A DNA stretch of 64,000 nt from Aneurinibacillus thermoaerophilus (GCF_900099925.1 NZ_FNDE01000004.1:62001-126000), one strand, 5' to 3'; counted from the first letter of the stretch, positions 24,952 through 35,383 are shown. Numbers and translations: made by a program. Notes: generated by a model from the letters alone, not told the origin.

Positions 24952-25995
24952 TTAATGCTTCAAATGATTCATTTTCCTTACACTGGCCCCCATCACATTT
25001 CTATCGTAAAGATGGCAAGCGACGAAGTGTCCGGGTTCCGCTTCCCGCCAAACAGGCTCAACTTTGGCGCATGCTTCCATGGCATGCGGACAACGGGTAC
25101 GGAAATGGCACCCGCTCGGCGGATTCATCGGGCTCGGTACATCACCTTTCAATACGATACGCTGGCGTTTGCGCTCCACTTCCGGGTCCGGAATCGGAAT
25201 CGCAGATAGCAGCGCTTGTGTATACGGATGCAAAGGATTCGCATACAGCGTCTCGCCTTCGGCGAGTTCAGCGATTTTGCCCAGATACATGACTGCCACC
25301 CGATCGCTAATATGCTTTACCATCGACAGATCATGGGCGATGAACAAATATGTCAGCCCCATTTTGTCTTGCAATTCGCCCAGCAAATTCACGACCTGCG
25401 CCTGGATAGATACGTCCAGCGCAGAAATCGGCTCGTCACAGACAATAAACTTCGGCTCTACCGCGAGCGCGCGGGCGATACCAATCCGCTGACGCTGACC
25501 GCCGGAAAACTCATGCGGGAACCGGTTCATATGGTCAGACTTCAATCCGACCAGATGAAGCAATTCCTGAATGCGTTCCCTGCGCTTCGCTCCGGTCGCC
25601 AATCTATGCAGATCAAGCGCTTCGCCAATAATATCGGCCACCGTCATCCGCGGATTTAAAGACGCATACGGATCCTGGAAAATCATCTGCATATCACGGC
25701 GCAGCTTTTTCAACTCCCGCGGATTCGCTCGGTGCACATCTTTTCCTTCGAACAGCACCTCGCCTCCGGTTGCTTCATACAGACGAAGAATGGTGCGGCC
25801 CATCGTCGATTTTCCACACCCGGATTCTCCTACAACGCCGAGCGTTTCACCGCGTTTTACATCAAACGTTACGTCGCTGACGGCCTTTACTACACCGCCT
25901 CCGACATTGAAGTATTTTTGCAGATTGCGCACTTCCAGCAGAATCTCCTGCTTTTTATCGTTTTGTACCGAAGTTTCTGTTACAACCGTACTCAT
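24952..25995 (-). CDS. oppF: Oligopeptide ABC transporter ATP-binding protein OppF
   Basis: One of two ATPases that power the peptide permease. The 347-residue protein has Walker [10 protein letters not shown], the Q-loop [12 protein letters not shown], signature [14 protein letters not shown], Walker [13 protein letters not shown] and switch histidine IAHDL, then the C-terminal oligopeptide-transporter extension with [12 protein letters not shown] and [11 protein letters not shown], whose cysteines may bind an iron-sulfur cluster as in other Opp/Dpp ATPases. ATG 25995 overlaps the oppD stop as ATGA. The frame to 26052 inside oppD is not used. Confidence 0.93.
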   Translation of the reverse strand: MSTVVTETSVQNDKKQEILLEVRNLQKYFNVGGGVVKAVSDVTFDVKRGETLGVVGESGCGKSTMGRTILRLYEATGGEVLFEGKDVHRANPRELKKLRRDMQMIFQDPYASLNPRMTVADIIGEALDLHRLATGAKRRERIQELLHLVGLKSDHMNRFPHEFSGGQRQRIGIARALAVEPKFIVCDEPISALDVSIQAQVVNLLGELQDKMGLTYLFIAHDLSMVKHISDRVAVMYLGKIAELAEGETLYANPLHPYTQALLSAIPIPDPEVERKRQRIVLKGDVPSPMNPPSGCHFRTRCPHAMEACAKVEPVWREAEPGHFVACHLYDRNVMGASVRKMNHLKH

Positions 25996-27002
25996 TGCGC
26001 AAATCCCTCCTTCCGGTTCACCTGTCTGGCCAATGGATGGTGCAACCAACAAGCCGCTTGATGATTACTGTCCATTTCTTCAAGCGCGGGCTTATGGTTA
26101 CGGCATACTTCCATTGCATAGGCACAACGAGCAAAGAACGGGCAACCGGCAGGCGGACGCAAAAGGTCCGGCGGCGTACCGATAATAGGGTTGAGCGGCT
26201 CGTCTTTTTTCATATCAAGGCGTGGCACCGACTGCAAGAGCCCTTTTGTATACGGGTGTTGCGGTTCATAAAAGATTTGATCGACCGTTCCTGTCTCCAC
26301 AATCTCACCTGCGTACATGACGACAACACGATCACACATATCGGCCACCACTCCGAGATCGTGCGTAATTAAAATGATCGATGTTTTCGTTTTGGCCTGA
26401 AGCTTTTTCATCAACTCTAAAATCTGCGCCTGAATCGTTACGTCCAGCGCTGTCGTCGGTTCATCAGCGATCAGCAGTTTCGGCCGGCAGGCCAGCGCAA
26501 TAGCAATCATGGCGCGCTGCCGCATCCCACCGGAAAATTCATGCGGATATTGGTTCACTCGCTTATCCGGCTGTGGAATGCCGACCATCTTTAATAATTC
26601 GATCGCTTGCTTGTGCGCTTCTCCAGCCGACATTCCCTGGTGTTTGATCAGGCTTTCCGTAATTTGTTGCCCGATCTTCATCGTCGGGTTTAAGGACGTC
26701 ATCGGATCCTGAAAAATCATCCCAATATCGTTTCCCCGCACTTTTTGCATTTCTTTTTCACTTTTTTTCAGCAAGTCCTCTCCATTAAATAAAATGCTTC
26801 CTTTCTTATACTTGACCGGAGGATGCGGCAGAAGCTTCATAATCGACTGAGCGGTTACGCTTTTTCCGCAGCCAGACTCGCCTACGATACCGACCGTTTC
26901 GGCTTTTTTTACATGAAAGGTTACGCCGCGCACAGCTTTCACTTCGCCCGCATACGTATGGAACGAAACATGCAGGTCACGCACTTCAAGTATATTTTCC
27001 AT
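25992..27002 (-). CDS. oppD: Oligopeptide ABC transporter ATP-binding protein OppD
   Basis: The second ATPase of the peptide permease, 336 aa. It has [12 protein letters not shown] (Walker A), [12 protein letters not shown] (Q-loop), [14 protein letters not shown] (signature), [12 protein letters not shown] (Walker B) and [11 protein letters not shown]. The C-terminal extension includes [12 protein letters not shown] and [14 protein letters not shown]. It follows oppC by 23 bases and overlaps oppF by 4, in an operon of five transport genes. Confidence 0.94.
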   Translation of the reverse strand: MENILEVRDLHVSFHTYAGEVKAVRGVTFHVKKAETVGIVGESGCGKSVTAQSIMKLLPHPPVKYKKGSILFNGEDLLKKSEKEMQKVRGNDIGMIFQDPMTSLNPTMKIGQQITESLIKHQGMSAGEAHKQAIELLKMVGIPQPDKRVNQYPHEFSGGMRQRAMIAIALACRPKLLIADEPTTALDVTIQAQILELMKKLQAKTKTSIILITHDLGVVADMCDRVVVMYAGEIVETGTVDQIFYEPQHPYTKGLLQSVPRLDMKKDEPLNPIIGTPPDLLRPPAGCPFFARCAYAMEVCRNHKPALEEMDSNHQAACWLHHPLARQVNRKEGFAQ

Positions 27003-27025
27003 AGGTTTTTCACCCTTTGCTTACG

Positions 27026-27955
27026 TTATTTGCGCATTCTCGGGTCAAGCGCATCACGCAAACCGTCGCCTAACACGTTAAAGGCGAACATCGTGAGCGA
27101 AATAAAGAAGCCCGGAATGAACAGCTGATAGACGTTTCCGACAAGCAAACTTACGAGCGCATCATTCACCATCGTACCCCAGCTGGCCTGCGGCGCTGGA
27201 ATGCCAAGACCGAGAAAGCTGAGCGTCGCTTCGGCAAAGATCGCAGTTGGAACCGTCAGGGTCACATTTACAAGAATCGGCCCCATCATATTCGGAATCA
27301 TATGCTTGCGCAAAATCCACTTCGTATCAGCGCCGAGAACCATCGCTGCCTGAACATATTCCTGCTCTTTGAGCTGCAATACCTGTCCGCGCACAAGGCG
27401 GGCCATCGGAATCCACCCTGTGATTGTCATCGCAATAATGATCGTCCACAATCCCTGCCCCATAACAACCATAAGCAGGATAACCATTAATAAATACGGT
27501 ATACCATACAACACTTCAGCAATTCGCATCATAATATTGTCGATGCGCCCGCCTTTCAAACCGGAAATACCGCCATACAGTACACCGATCACAAAATCGA
27601 TAAAAGCCGCCATGACACCGATAAACAAAGAAATACGCGCACCGTACCAGACTCGGGTAAAAATGTCACGCCCGGAAGAATCGGTACCGAACCAATGCTC
27701 GGCACTTGGTCGCATGTTTTTTATACTAAAATCTTGTTTATAATACGTATAACCGCTAATCATCGGTCCGATAATGGCCATAATGACAAGCGCGATAATC
27801 ATCAAAAGACCGATCATCGCCAATTTATTCATCTTCAAACGGCGCCATACATCCGCCCAATAGGAGACGCTGGGGCGCTCGATTTTTTCCGCATCTTTAA
27901 AGTGATCTGTTACAGGTCGGAACATATCAGCGGTCAATTGCGATTCATGCTGCAT
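27026..27955 (-). CDS. oppC: Oligopeptide ABC transporter permease OppC
   Basis: A 309-residue permease with a long cytoplasmic N-terminus, a first membrane segment near 42-64 and five more. It carries the permease-ATPase coupling loop around EQEYVQAAMVLGADTKWILRKH and the C-terminal FIPGFFISLTMFAFNVLGDGLRDALDP typical of OppC/DppC. Its ATG shares one base with the oppB stop (TAATG). Confidence 0.93.
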   Translation of the reverse strand: MQHESQLTADMFRPVTDHFKDAEKIERPSVSYWADVWRRLKMNKLAMIGLLMIIALVIMAIIGPMISGYTYYKQDFSIKNMRPSAEHWFGTDSSGRDIFTRVWYGARISLFIGVMAAFIDFVIGVLYGGISGLKGGRIDNIMMRIAEVLYGIPYLLMVILLMVVMGQGLWTIIIAMTITGWIPMARLVRGQVLQLKEQEYVQAAMVLGADTKWILRKHMIPNMMGPILVNVTLTVPTAIFAEATLSFLGLGIPAPQASWGTMVNDALVSLLVGNVYQLFIPGFFISLTMFAFNVLGDGLRDALDPRMRK

Positions 27956-28884
27956 TACTTACTCCCCCCTGCAACCTTAATGCGTGGATCAATCCACGTG
28001 TAAAGTACATCCACAACGAAAATCAAAAAAATAAGAATGGCGCTATAAAAAACGGTAGAACCTAAAATCACCGGATAGTCACGATTAAAAATACCTTTCA
28101 CAAACATTTCGCCCATTCCGGGGATACCGAAAATATGCTCAACCACAAAACTTCCTGTTACAAGATTCGCTGTGATAATACCAAGCACGGTAACAACCGG
28201 TAAAATTGCATTTCGTAACGTATGTTTAATAATAACAATATTGCGTGTCAAACCTTTTGATTTTGCCGTCTTAATATAATCCTGCCCTAACACTTCCAGC
28301 ATGCTGGAACGCATAAGACGCGCAATAAATGCCATCGGCATCGCCGCCAACGCCAGCGAAGGCAAAACGGTATGTTGCCATGTTCCCCAGCCGGATGGCG
28401 GAAAAATGTTCATTTCTACAGCAATATAGTTAATGAAAACCGTTGCCAAAAAAAAGCTCGGCACAGAAAGTCCGACGATGGCAAGAATCATCGACAAATA
28501 ATCAGGCCATTTATTGTGATATAAAGCGGCAATGACCCCAAAAATTAAGCCAAGCGTAACCCCGATCGCCAGCGCCTGTAAACCAAGATAAAACGAAATG
28601 GGAAATCCTTGCGCAATATAATCGTTGACTGTGATCGCACTCGATTTTAATGATGGACCAAAATCAAGTTGTAACAACGATTTTAAATATAATCCGTACT
28701 GAACAATTAACGGTTTATCCAGATTGTAGTAAGCTCGTAAATTTTCGTATACACCGGGCGGCATGTTTCCTTCTTTTGCAAATGGGTCACCTGGAATTAC
28801 ATGCATTAAACCAAACGTTAGCGTAATCACCACCCACAGCGTTACGAGAGCCCACCCCAAGCGTTGCAAAGTATATCGTAACAC
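27955..28884 (-). CDS. oppB: Oligopeptide ABC transporter permease OppB
   Basis: A 309-residue permease with six membrane segments, opening MLRYTLQRLGWALVTLWVV. The periplasmic-type HVIPGDPF motif and coupling loop LGQDYIKTAKSKGLTRNIVIIKHTLRNA are classic for OppB/DppB. It heterodimerises with OppC in the membrane. Confidence 0.94.
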   Translation of the reverse strand: MLRYTLQRLGWALVTLWVVITLTFGLMHVIPGDPFAKEGNMPPGVYENLRAYYNLDKPLIVQYGLYLKSLLQLDFGPSLKSSAITVNDYIAQGFPISFYLGLQALAIGVTLGLIFGVIAALYHNKWPDYLSMILAIVGLSVPSFFLATVFINYIAVEMNIFPPSGWGTWQHTVLPSLALAAMPMAFIARLMRSSMLEVLGQDYIKTAKSKGLTRNIVIIKHTLRNAILPVVTVLGIITANLVTGSFVVEHIFGIPGMGEMFVKGIFNRDYPVILGSTVFYSAILIFLIFVVDVLYTWIDPRIKVAGGSK

Positions 28885-28920
28885 CTTATCCCCTCCATTC
28901 CTTCATGTTTAGGAAATAGG

Positions 28921-28943
28921 AGATACCCAGAAGCCGGGTACCC
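28921..28943 (-). other. Hairpin between oppA and oppB
   Basis: GGTACCC and GGGTATC form a 7-bp stem with one G-U pair after the oppA stop. Such a hairpin without a U-run often stabilises the binding-protein part of a transporter mRNA so that more OppA than permease is made; that role is inferred. Confidence 0.5.
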
Positions 28944-28958
28944 CCTGATTTATGCGCA

Positions 28959-30608
28959 CTACTTTTTGTCCGCATATTTCATGACCGGATACTCATCCGG
29001 CACCGTATAAACGCCGGTTACATTTTCTTTCACCGCATACGGCATCGCATAGAAGTAAATGGGCATAATCGGCATCTCATCCATCAAAATTTTTTCCGCT
29101 TTATGCATGAGTTCCATGCGTTTTGCCTGGTCAGCCGCTTTCTGAGCCTGATCAATCAGCGCATCATATTCTTTGTTTTTCCAGCCCGTGTCATTTTGTT
29201 TGCTATAGGAAGTGAACATTTCCAGCATGGTCATCGGATCTGTATAGTCGGCGATCCAGCCGGACCGGCTTACATCGTAATCAAGCTTATGCTCACGATC
29301 GATTTTCACCTGGAATTCCACGTTTTCTAGTCCGACTTTAAGTCCAAGATTTTTGCGCCACATTTCCTGAATCGCTTCCGCGATACGTTTGTGTGCATCA
29401 AGCGTGTTATACAAAATCGTAAATTTCGGCATGCTGGTCATGCCTTCTTCCTTAAGACCTTCCGCCAGCAGGCGCTTCGCCAGCGCTACATCTTCTTTAA
29501 AGAAATTGCCGCTCACTTCTTGAAACTCTTTGCCGCTCGGTTCTTTCGCACCCGGTCCGACATAACCAAACGCAGGCTTCTCCCCGCCTTGCGTGACATT
29601 TTGTGTAATGGTATTGCGGTCAATCGCCAGCGTTAAGGCCAAACGTACCTTTTTGTTATTGAACGGTTTCTTTGTCGTATTGAAACGGTAAAAATACGTA
29701 GCGAATTGAATCGCCGATTTAAACTCAGGCGAATTGCTAGACTTAAGCTGTCCAATCACATCGCTCGGCAGCGGATAAAGCAAATCGTAATCGCCGGAGC
29801 GGAAAGACTGCCATGCCGTATTTTCATCTTCTACCATCGTCCAATGTATGCCATCTAATTTAATGCGGTCTTTCTCAAAATAATTTTCATTTTTCGCCAT
29901 TTTCAAATGACTTTTATGCTGCCATTCGACCAATTTGAACGGTCCGTTGGAAACGAATGTTTTAGCATCGTTTGCCCAATTCGGATTTTGTTCCTGCACC
30001 TTTTTATCGATTGGAAAATACGTATAGAAAGATACGAGTTCTTCAAAGAACGGGGTCGGATTTTTCAGTTTGACTTCAAGCGTTTTGTCGTCAAGCGCTT
30101 TTACACCCACTTTGTCTTCAAGCGCTTTCAATTTTTGTGGATCCTTTTCTTTCGACTCATTGTACTGCTGGGCTCCGTCGATGTAATATAAAATCCAAGC
30201 ATAATCCGAAGGTGTAGAAGGGTTCAGCACATATTTCCACGCGTATTCAAAGTCATGGGCTGTCAGCGGATCACCGTTGGACCATTTAAGTCCGTCACGC
30301 AGATGGAAAGTGTATTTTTTCTTATCTGGGCTTATATCCCACTTCTCGGCCATCGCCGGCACAATTTTCCCGCCCTCTTCTTTCATCGTCAGACCAACAA
30401 ATAAATGACGCATCGGCCAACTATCATGCGTACCTTGCGCTCTCGCAGGATGCAGGGAGCCAGGCTCAGTAGAGTTATTGACGCGAAGGATTTTTTCTCC
30501 GGCCTTTTCGCCTCCGGCCGATTTTTCTCCGCCGCCACAACCTGTAAGCGCTAATATAAATAAGAGAACAAAACTTAAGAAAATCGAGAAACTTTTCTTC
30601 ACAGTCAT
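28959..30608 (-). CDS. oppA: Oligopeptide-binding lipoprotein OppA (SBP family 5)
   Basis: The extracellular peptide receptor, about 549 aa. A signal peptide with lipobox LALTGC is followed by the SBP_bac_5 domain (about 80-460) with NSTEPGSLHPAR and GLKWSNGDPLTAHDFEYAWKYVL. Cys in the lipobox is lipidated to hold the protein at the membrane face. ATG 30608 follows AAGGGGGTTG with a short spacer; GTG at 30602 with a 9-base spacer is equally possible. It is the first transport gene, 58 bases after the Lrp-type regulator. Confidence 0.94.
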   Translation of the reverse strand: MTVKKSFSIFLSFVLLFILALTGCGGGEKSAGGEKAGEKILRVNNSTEPGSLHPARAQGTHDSWPMRHLFVGLTMKEEGGKIVPAMAEKWDISPDKKKYTFHLRDGLKWSNGDPLTAHDFEYAWKYVLNPSTPSDYAWILYYIDGAQQYNESKEKDPQKLKALEDKVGVKALDDKTLEVKLKNPTPFFEELVSFYTYFPIDKKVQEQNPNWANDAKTFVSNGPFKLVEWQHKSHLKMAKNENYFEKDRIKLDGIHWTMVEDENTAWQSFRSGDYDLLYPLPSDVIGQLKSSNSPEFKSAIQFATYFYRFNTTKKPFNNKKVRLALTLAIDRNTITQNVTQGGEKPAFGYVGPGAKEPSGKEFQEVSGNFFKEDVALAKRLLAEGLKEEGMTSMPKFTILYNTLDAHKRIAEAIQEMWRKNLGLKVGLENVEFQVKIDREHKLDYDVSRSGWIADYTDPMTMLEMFTSYSKQNDTGWKNKEYDALIDQAQKAADQAKRMELMHKAEKILMDEMPIMPIYFYAMPYAVKENVTGVYTVPDEYPVMKYADKK

Positions 30609-30666
30609 CAACCCCCTTAGTTTCAAATCATGTTTCCTATAAAGGACGTTTCCACACGGCCATTCA

Positions 30667-31143
30667 TTAGCCCGCGTTGTCCTCTAACCCATCCAACGTC
30701 ACATACGAAAATGAATCTTTATATTGCTTCAGTTCAATTGAAACTTCGGCCGAAACAATCCCTTCAACATTGGCTAAATCTTTGTTCACAAATGTAACCA
30801 GATCTTCATTCGAGCGAAAATACGCCTGAATGATTAAATCATTGCGCCCGGAAAACGCGCCAATAAAACGCACCGCCCGCAGTTTTCCCAGCTCTTCGGC
30901 AACTTTCTCCTGGTAGCCGAGCCTGGTGGACATACCGATGATAGCCTGCACATTTAAACCGACTTTTATAGGGTCAGTATGTACGATAAAATAAAAAATT
31001 TTATCTTCAATCATCCTGTTGATACGCGAACGAACCGTGCCTTCGCTTACTCCAAGCAAATGTCCCATCTCCGTATATGATTTCCGAGCATCTTCCTGAA
31101 GGATTTGAAGAATCTGAAAATCAAGCAAATCCAACTTTCTCAC
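30667..31143 (-). CDS. Lrp/AsnC-family transcriptional regulator
   Basis: The 158-residue protein has an N-terminal helix-turn-helix (LDFQILQILQEDARKSYTEM ... VSEGTVRSRINRM, about 4-48) and a C-terminal RAM ligand-binding domain (about 65-145) with FSGRNDLIIQAY. The family responds to amino acids. Placed at the head of oppABCDF, it probably tunes peptide uptake to amino-acid supply. The start is GTG 31143 after AAAGGAGGGGGGTGG; the frame to 31176 crosses the ribosome site. Confidence 0.85.
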   Translation of the reverse strand: MRKLDLLDFQILQILQEDARKSYTEMGHLLGVSEGTVRSRINRMIEDKIFYFIVHTDPIKVGLNVQAIIGMSTRLGYQEKVAEELGKLRAVRFIGAFSGRNDLIIQAYFRSNEDLVTFVNKDLANVEGIVSAEVSIELKQYKDSFSYVTLDGLEDNAG

Positions 31144-31171
31144 CCACCCCCCTCCTTTCCTAAAAAAAATA

Positions 31172-31186
31172 ATCATTCAGAAAATT
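31172..31186. promoter_or_regulatory. Possible CodY site upstream of the lrp-opp operon
   Basis: ATCATTCAGAAAATT agrees with the CodY motif AATTTTCWGAAAATT at 12 of 15 positions, 29 bases upstream of the regulator start. CodY controls peptide transport operons in other Bacillales; control here is inferred. The rest of the 31187-31345 gap is AT-rich and holds no further clear element. Confidence 0.4.
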
Positions 31187-31345
31187 CGACTTACGATTGC
31201 GGCATAATTTCACCAAAAATCTATGTTTTTCGTAAATCAATTTTCTTAATACATCATAATATAAATATAAAACGATATACAATTAATGTAAATAATATTT
31301 TTATTAAATTCGTAAAATTATTTATGAATTTATACGTTTTTCCTA

Positions 31346-32173
31346 TTATCCGTTCAATTTTGGAAGTACAGCTTTAAGGAGAGAAATAAGCTTTGGACGG
31401 GTACGGTTCGCTACTTCCACTACTTGCTCATGTGTCAAAGGTTCCAGTTCTTCACCGATCGCCATATCGGTTACACAGGAAATTCCCAGCACCTTTAAAC
31501 TAGCGTGGCGCGCCACAATGACTTCTGGAACGGTGGACATGCCGACCGCATCTCCACCTAATCGAGCCAGTATTGTCAATTCTGCTGGCGTCATATACGA
31601 CGGCCCGCTAATTCCAACATATACCCCTCGCTGTATGGAAATTCCCAGCTCTTTGGCCGTTTCCTGTGCGAGATGAATGTATTCTTTCGCATACGCTTCC
31701 GACATATCCGGGAAACGCGGGCCAAACTCTTCTATATTCGGGCCAATAAGCGGATGATCACCCGTAAAATTAATATGGTCTTCAATAATCATTAAGTCGC
31801 CCGGCGCAAAAGTGCGGTTCATGCCGCCGCATGCGTTTGTAATAACAACCGAATGGACGCCGAGCAACTTCATTACATAAACCGGAAAGGTAACCTGTTT
31901 CATGCTGTAGCCCTCATAGTAGTGAAAACGTCCCTGCATCGCCACAACGTTCTTTCCTTCCAGCGTGCCGATGACAAGCTGGCCTTTATGTCCTTCTACC
32001 GTAGATACAGGAAAATGCGGAATTTTATGATAACTGAGGCACACCGTATCTTCTATCTCATCCGCCAACACGCCAAGACCGGAACCGAGAATCAAACCGA
32101 TTTCTGGTTTCACAGAAATGTGGCTTTGAATGTATTCTGCTGCGTCTTTCAAGTTGGCAACATAATCTCTCAT
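31346..32173 (-). CDS. Purine nucleoside phosphorylase, copy 1
   Basis: A 275-residue trimeric-type PNP that splits purine nucleosides with phosphate. Motifs are GLILGSGLGVLADEIED (phosphate loop), HFPVSTVEGHKGQLVIG, MQGRFHYYEGYS, VVITNACGGM and the ISGPSYMTPAE, GGDAVGMSTVPEVIVARH region near the C-terminus. In this copy the usual NAAGG reads NACGG and the family Glu-Thr pair near GPSYETPAE reads YMTPAE. GGAGG precedes the ATG. It lies downstream of a second pnp, separated by a terminator. Confidence 0.88.
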   Translation of the reverse strand: MRDYVANLKDAAEYIQSHISVKPEIGLILGSGLGVLADEIEDTVCLSYHKIPHFPVSTVEGHKGQLVIGTLEGKNVVAMQGRFHYYEGYSMKQVTFPVYVMKLLGVHSVVITNACGGMNRTFAPGDLMIIEDHINFTGDHPLIGPNIEEFGPRFPDMSEAYAKEYIHLAQETAKELGISIQRGVYVGISGPSYMTPAELTILARLGGDAVGMSTVPEVIVARHASLKVLGISCVTDMAIGEELEPLTHEQVVEVANRTRPKLISLLKAVLPKLNG

Positions 32174-32200
32174 GAAAAAACCTCCTCTTATACTTATAAT

Positions 32201-32244
32201 AAAAAGCCTGAAACAAACAGCGTATCTTTTGCTCCAGACTTTTT
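32201..32244 (-). terminator. Terminator between the two pnp genes
   Basis: AAAAAGUCUG pairs with CAGGCUUUUU over a 24-base loop, with one G-U pair, and is followed by AUUAUAAG. Copy 1 may therefore be expressed separately or at a lower level. Confidence 0.65.
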
Positions 32245-32255
32245 GATTACATGCC

Positions 32256-33074
32256 CTATATCTCTTTTATGATTGCTTTTACTAGCGTTAAAAATGCGCT
32301 TTTAACTTTTTCTGTTGTTTCCATTACTTCTTCGTGTGACAGCGGCTGCGGCAAAATGCCTGCGGCCATGTTGCTGATGCAAGAAATGCCGAGCACGCGA
32401 ATGCCTGCATGACGCGCTACAATAACCTCCGGAACCGTAGACATACCGACCGCATCCCCGCCCAGAATGCGCAGCATGCGGATTTCCGCCGGCGTTTCAT
32501 AGCTCGGTCCCAATAGGCCCACATACACACCTTCCTGCACCTTAATTCCGTGCGCATTAGCTACCTTGTGTGCAAGTGCGCGCAAGTCAGGGCAATATGC
32601 GGTCGACATATCCGGGAAACGTACCCCCAACTTTTCATCGTTCGGCCCAATAAGCGGATTGCGCCCCGTAAAATTAATATGGTCTTTAATCAACATCAAG
32701 TCGCCCGGCGCATAACTTTCGTTTACGCCTCCAGCCGCGTTGGTCACGATCATCCTGTCCACCCCGATCGCTCTCATGACACGTACGGGAAACGTTACTG
32801 CGTCCAGTCCATACCCTTCGTAATAGTGAAAGCGTCCCTGCATCGCCACAACGTTCTTTCCTTTCAGCGTGCCGATGACAAGCTGGCCTTTATGTCCTTC
32901 TACCGTAGATACAGGAAAATGCGGAATCTCCTTATATGGAATAACAGCCGGATTTTCAATTTCATCGGCCAGTACCCCAAGACCAGAGCCAAGAATTAAG
33001 CCAATCTCCGGTTTGATATCCGTTATGCTTTCAATATAAGCTTTCACTTCTGCAATGTTTGCTGTAAGCGACAT
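32256..33074 (-). CDS. pupG: Purine nucleoside phosphorylase, copy 2 (DeoD/PupG type)
   Basis: The 272-residue PNP has all canonical motifs intact: GLILGSGLGVLADEIE, HFPVSTVEGHKGQ, MQGRFHYYEGYG, VTNAAGGVN, GPSYETPAEIRMLR and GGDAVGMSTVPEVIVARH. It follows deoB by 23 bases, the order drm-pupG known in B. subtilis, so this is the ancestral copy and works with DeoB in nucleoside salvage. GGGAGG precedes the ATG. Confidence 0.93.
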   Translation of the reverse strand: MSLTANIAEVKAYIESITDIKPEIGLILGSGLGVLADEIENPAVIPYKEIPHFPVSTVEGHKGQLVIGTLKGKNVVAMQGRFHYYEGYGLDAVTFPVRVMRAIGVDRMIVTNAAGGVNESYAPGDLMLIKDHINFTGRNPLIGPNDEKLGVRFPDMSTAYCPDLRALAHKVANAHGIKVQEGVYVGLLGPSYETPAEIRMLRILGGDAVGMSTVPEVIVARHAGIRVLGISCISNMAAGILPQPLSHEEVMETTEKVKSAFLTLVKAIIKEI

Positions 33075-33097
33075 CCCCTCTGCCTCCCTTATCCTCT

Positions 33098-34279
33098 TTA
33101 TTCAGTAATCTGTCGCAAAAAGCTCGTACCAATGCTGGGCTTTGTCACCTGAAAGTTGTCGGCGATGGTTGCGCCGACGTCGGCGAACGTTTCGCGCACG
33201 CCAAGCGGTTGGCCGCCTTTCATGCCTATGTAATACACAAGCAACGGCACGTATTCTCGCGTATGATCCGTTCCGTGATGAATCGGATCGTTTCCGTGAT
33301 CCGCCGTAATGATGAGCAGGTCATCTTCGCCGAGCGCACCCAGAATTTCTGGAAGACGGCGATCAAATTCCTCAAGCGCTTTGCCATAGCCAATCGGATC
33401 ACGACGATGCCCGTACATAGCATCAAAGTCTACGAGATTTACGAACGAAAGTCCGGTAAAATCTTTTCGCATCGTTTCCAGCAGTTTATCGACACCGTCC
33501 ATATTCGATTTTGTTTTCAGCGCTTCCGTTATGCCTTCGCCCGCGTAGATATCAGAGATTTTACCAATGGCGATGGAAGTAAATCCTGCTTCCTGCAACT
33601 CATTCATCACCGTTTTGCCCGGCGGCGATACAGAGAAATCACGACGATTCGCCGTGCGGGTAAAGTGGCCTGGTTCACCAACAAACGGACGGGCAATCAC
33701 ACGCACGACGGAATGTTCATCATCAAGCGTAAGTTCACGCGCAACCTTGCAAATTTCATACAGCTCTTCAAGCGGCACAATTTCTTCGTGGGCTGCCACC
33801 TGGAACACGCTGTCCGCCGAAGTATAAACAATAACGTCACCGGTTCTCATATGTTCTTCGCCCAATTCAGCAATAATTTCCGTACCGGAAGCCGGTTTGT
33901 TTCCGAGCACGCCGCGGCCAATCCGCTCAGAGAACGGCTTGATTAGACTATCAGGGAACCCGTTCGGCCACGTTTTGAACGGTGTCTCAATGCGAAGACC
34001 CATAATTTCCCAGTGACCGGTTGTTGTATCTTTCCCTATCGAAATTTCTTTCATTTTACCGAAAGCGGCCTCAGGCGGAGCATCCGCAGAAACGCCTTCC
34101 AACTTCTCGATATGTCCGAGTCCAAGGCGCGACAGATTCGGCACGTTCAAGCCATTCATTCTTTCGGCGATATGACCGAGCGTATGCGCCCCTTCGTCGT
34201 TATAGTCTTTCGCATCTGGCAATTCGCCGATGCCGACGCTATCAAGCACGATAAGAAATACGCGTTTAAATCGCTTCAT
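33098..34279 (-). CDS. deoB: Phosphopentomutase
   Basis: DeoB interconverts ribose-1-phosphate and ribose-5-phosphate (also the deoxy forms), using sugar released by the PNPs next door. The 393-residue protein starts [20 protein letters not shown]. The metal-binding DSVG aspartate, [13 protein letters not shown] with the phospho-threonine, and the C-terminal [21 protein letters not shown] alkaline-phosphatase-type site are present. The start at 34279 follows GAGGAGGAGACAGCTGT; the longer frame to 34303 has no ribosome site. Confidence 0.96.
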   Translation of the reverse strand: MKRFKRVFLIVLDSVGIGELPDAKDYNDEGAHTLGHIAERMNGLNVPNLSRLGLGHIEKLEGVSADAPPEAAFGKMKEISIGKDTTTGHWEIMGLRIETPFKTWPNGFPDSLIKPFSERIGRGVLGNKPASGTEIIAELGEEHMRTGDVIVYTSADSVFQVAAHEEIVPLEELYEICKVARELTLDDEHSVVRVIARPFVGEPGHFTRTANRRDFSVSPPGKTVMNELQEAGFTSIAIGKISDIYAGEGITEALKTKSNMDGVDKLLETMRKDFTGLSFVNLVDFDAMYGHRRDPIGYGKALEEFDRRLPEILGALGEDDLLIITADHGNDPIHHGTDHTREYVPLLVYYIGMKGGQPLGVRETFADVGATIADNFQVTKPSIGTSFLRQITE

Positions 34280-34391
34280 ACAGCTGTCTCCTCCTCGTTT
34301 CAATTCAGCGGGACAAGCCTCTTAGCCAGCGCATGAAAATCATGCGTAAAATAAGGAAGGCACTTCACACTTTTCCCCGAAGTACCCTGTT

Positions 34392-35279
34392 TTATGCCCG
34401 AGGATGGGCTTTTGCGTACACTTCCTTCAACCGTGAACGCGTAACATGCGTATAAATTTGCGTAGTTGAGATATCGGCGTGTCCGAGCATCTCCTGCACA
34501 GAGCGCAAATCCGCCCCATTCTCAAGCAGATGTGTCGCGAACGAGTGACGTAACGTATGCGGGGTAATTTCTTTGTGACTGTTCGCCAGCTGGGCGTATT
34601 TCTTGATAATTTTCCAGAATCCTTGACGCGACAAGCGGCGGCCATGATGATTCAAAAATAACGCTTCTTCCTGTCCTCGTTTCTTTAAAAACGGGCGGCC
34701 GCGTTCAAGGTACGTCTGTACGTTCACAATAGCCAAACGTCCAAGCGGAATTATGCGCTCCTTTGAACCTTTTCCAAAACATTTAATAAAACCCATATTC
34801 AGATTCACGTCTGATAAATTAAGCGATACGAGCTCAGATACGCGAATGCCGGTCGCGTACAAAAGCTCTAGCATCGCTTTGTCCCGCATGCCGGACGGAA
34901 AGCGGGTGTCCGGTCCGTTCAGCAACATTTCCACTTCCGCCACCGAAAGCACCTGCGGAAGCTTTTTTTCAATTTTTGGTGATTCAAGATTAACGCTTGG
35001 ATCTTTATCAATAAACTTTTCCCGCAATAAGAACTGGTAAAATGCGCGGATGGAAGCAAGGTTGCGCGACAGCGTCGCCGTCGCCCGTCCCTGTTCTTGA
35101 AGATAGAGCAGATAGCCCATAATCTGCGTGCGGCTTGTTTCGCTTATGTCCTTGAATCCCTCTCGTTCTAAATACGCACAATAGCTTATCAAATCTCTGC
35201 GATACGATTCAAGCGTGTTTTTTGCTAACCCTCTTTCCACTGTTAAGTAATGGATAAATTGGGTGATTAATTCATTCAT
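34392..35279 (-). CDS. xerD: Site-specific tyrosine recombinase XerD
   Basis: XerD with its partner XerC resolves chromosome dimers at dif. The 295-residue enzyme has the N-terminal core-binding SAM-like domain (about 1-85) and a catalytic domain with Arg in [10 protein letters not shown], His-x-x-Arg in [15 protein letters not shown], and the Tyr nucleophile in [28 protein letters not shown] precedes the ATG. It is upstream of deoB-pnp, as in B. subtilis (ripX-drm-pupG). Confidence 0.95.
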   Translation of the reverse strand: MNELITQFIHYLTVERGLAKNTLESYRRDLISYCAYLEREGFKDISETSRTQIMGYLLYLQEQGRATATLSRNLASIRAFYQFLLREKFIDKDPSVNLESPKIEKKLPQVLSVAEVEMLLNGPDTRFPSGMRDKAMLELLYATGIRVSELVSLNLSDVNLNMGFIKCFGKGSKERIIPLGRLAIVNVQTYLERGRPFLKKRGQEEALFLNHHGRRLSRQGFWKIIKKYAQLANSHKEITPHTLRHSFATHLLENGADLRSVQEMLGHADISTTQIYTHVTRSRLKEVYAKAHPRA

Positions 35280-35383
35280 TTGCGAATCTCCTTAACATCC
35301 GATCTCCTCTATCTGTTAGATAAGCATGTCCTTTATTATTTTATTCCACAAGGGTTCCTTGTTTCCTGCCCGATAACAAAAAT

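Noticed and set aside
28959-30608. OppA as a dipeptide- or nickel-specific receptor
   Set aside because: SBP family 5 sequence does not allow the ligand to be set; oligopeptide is only the default reading.
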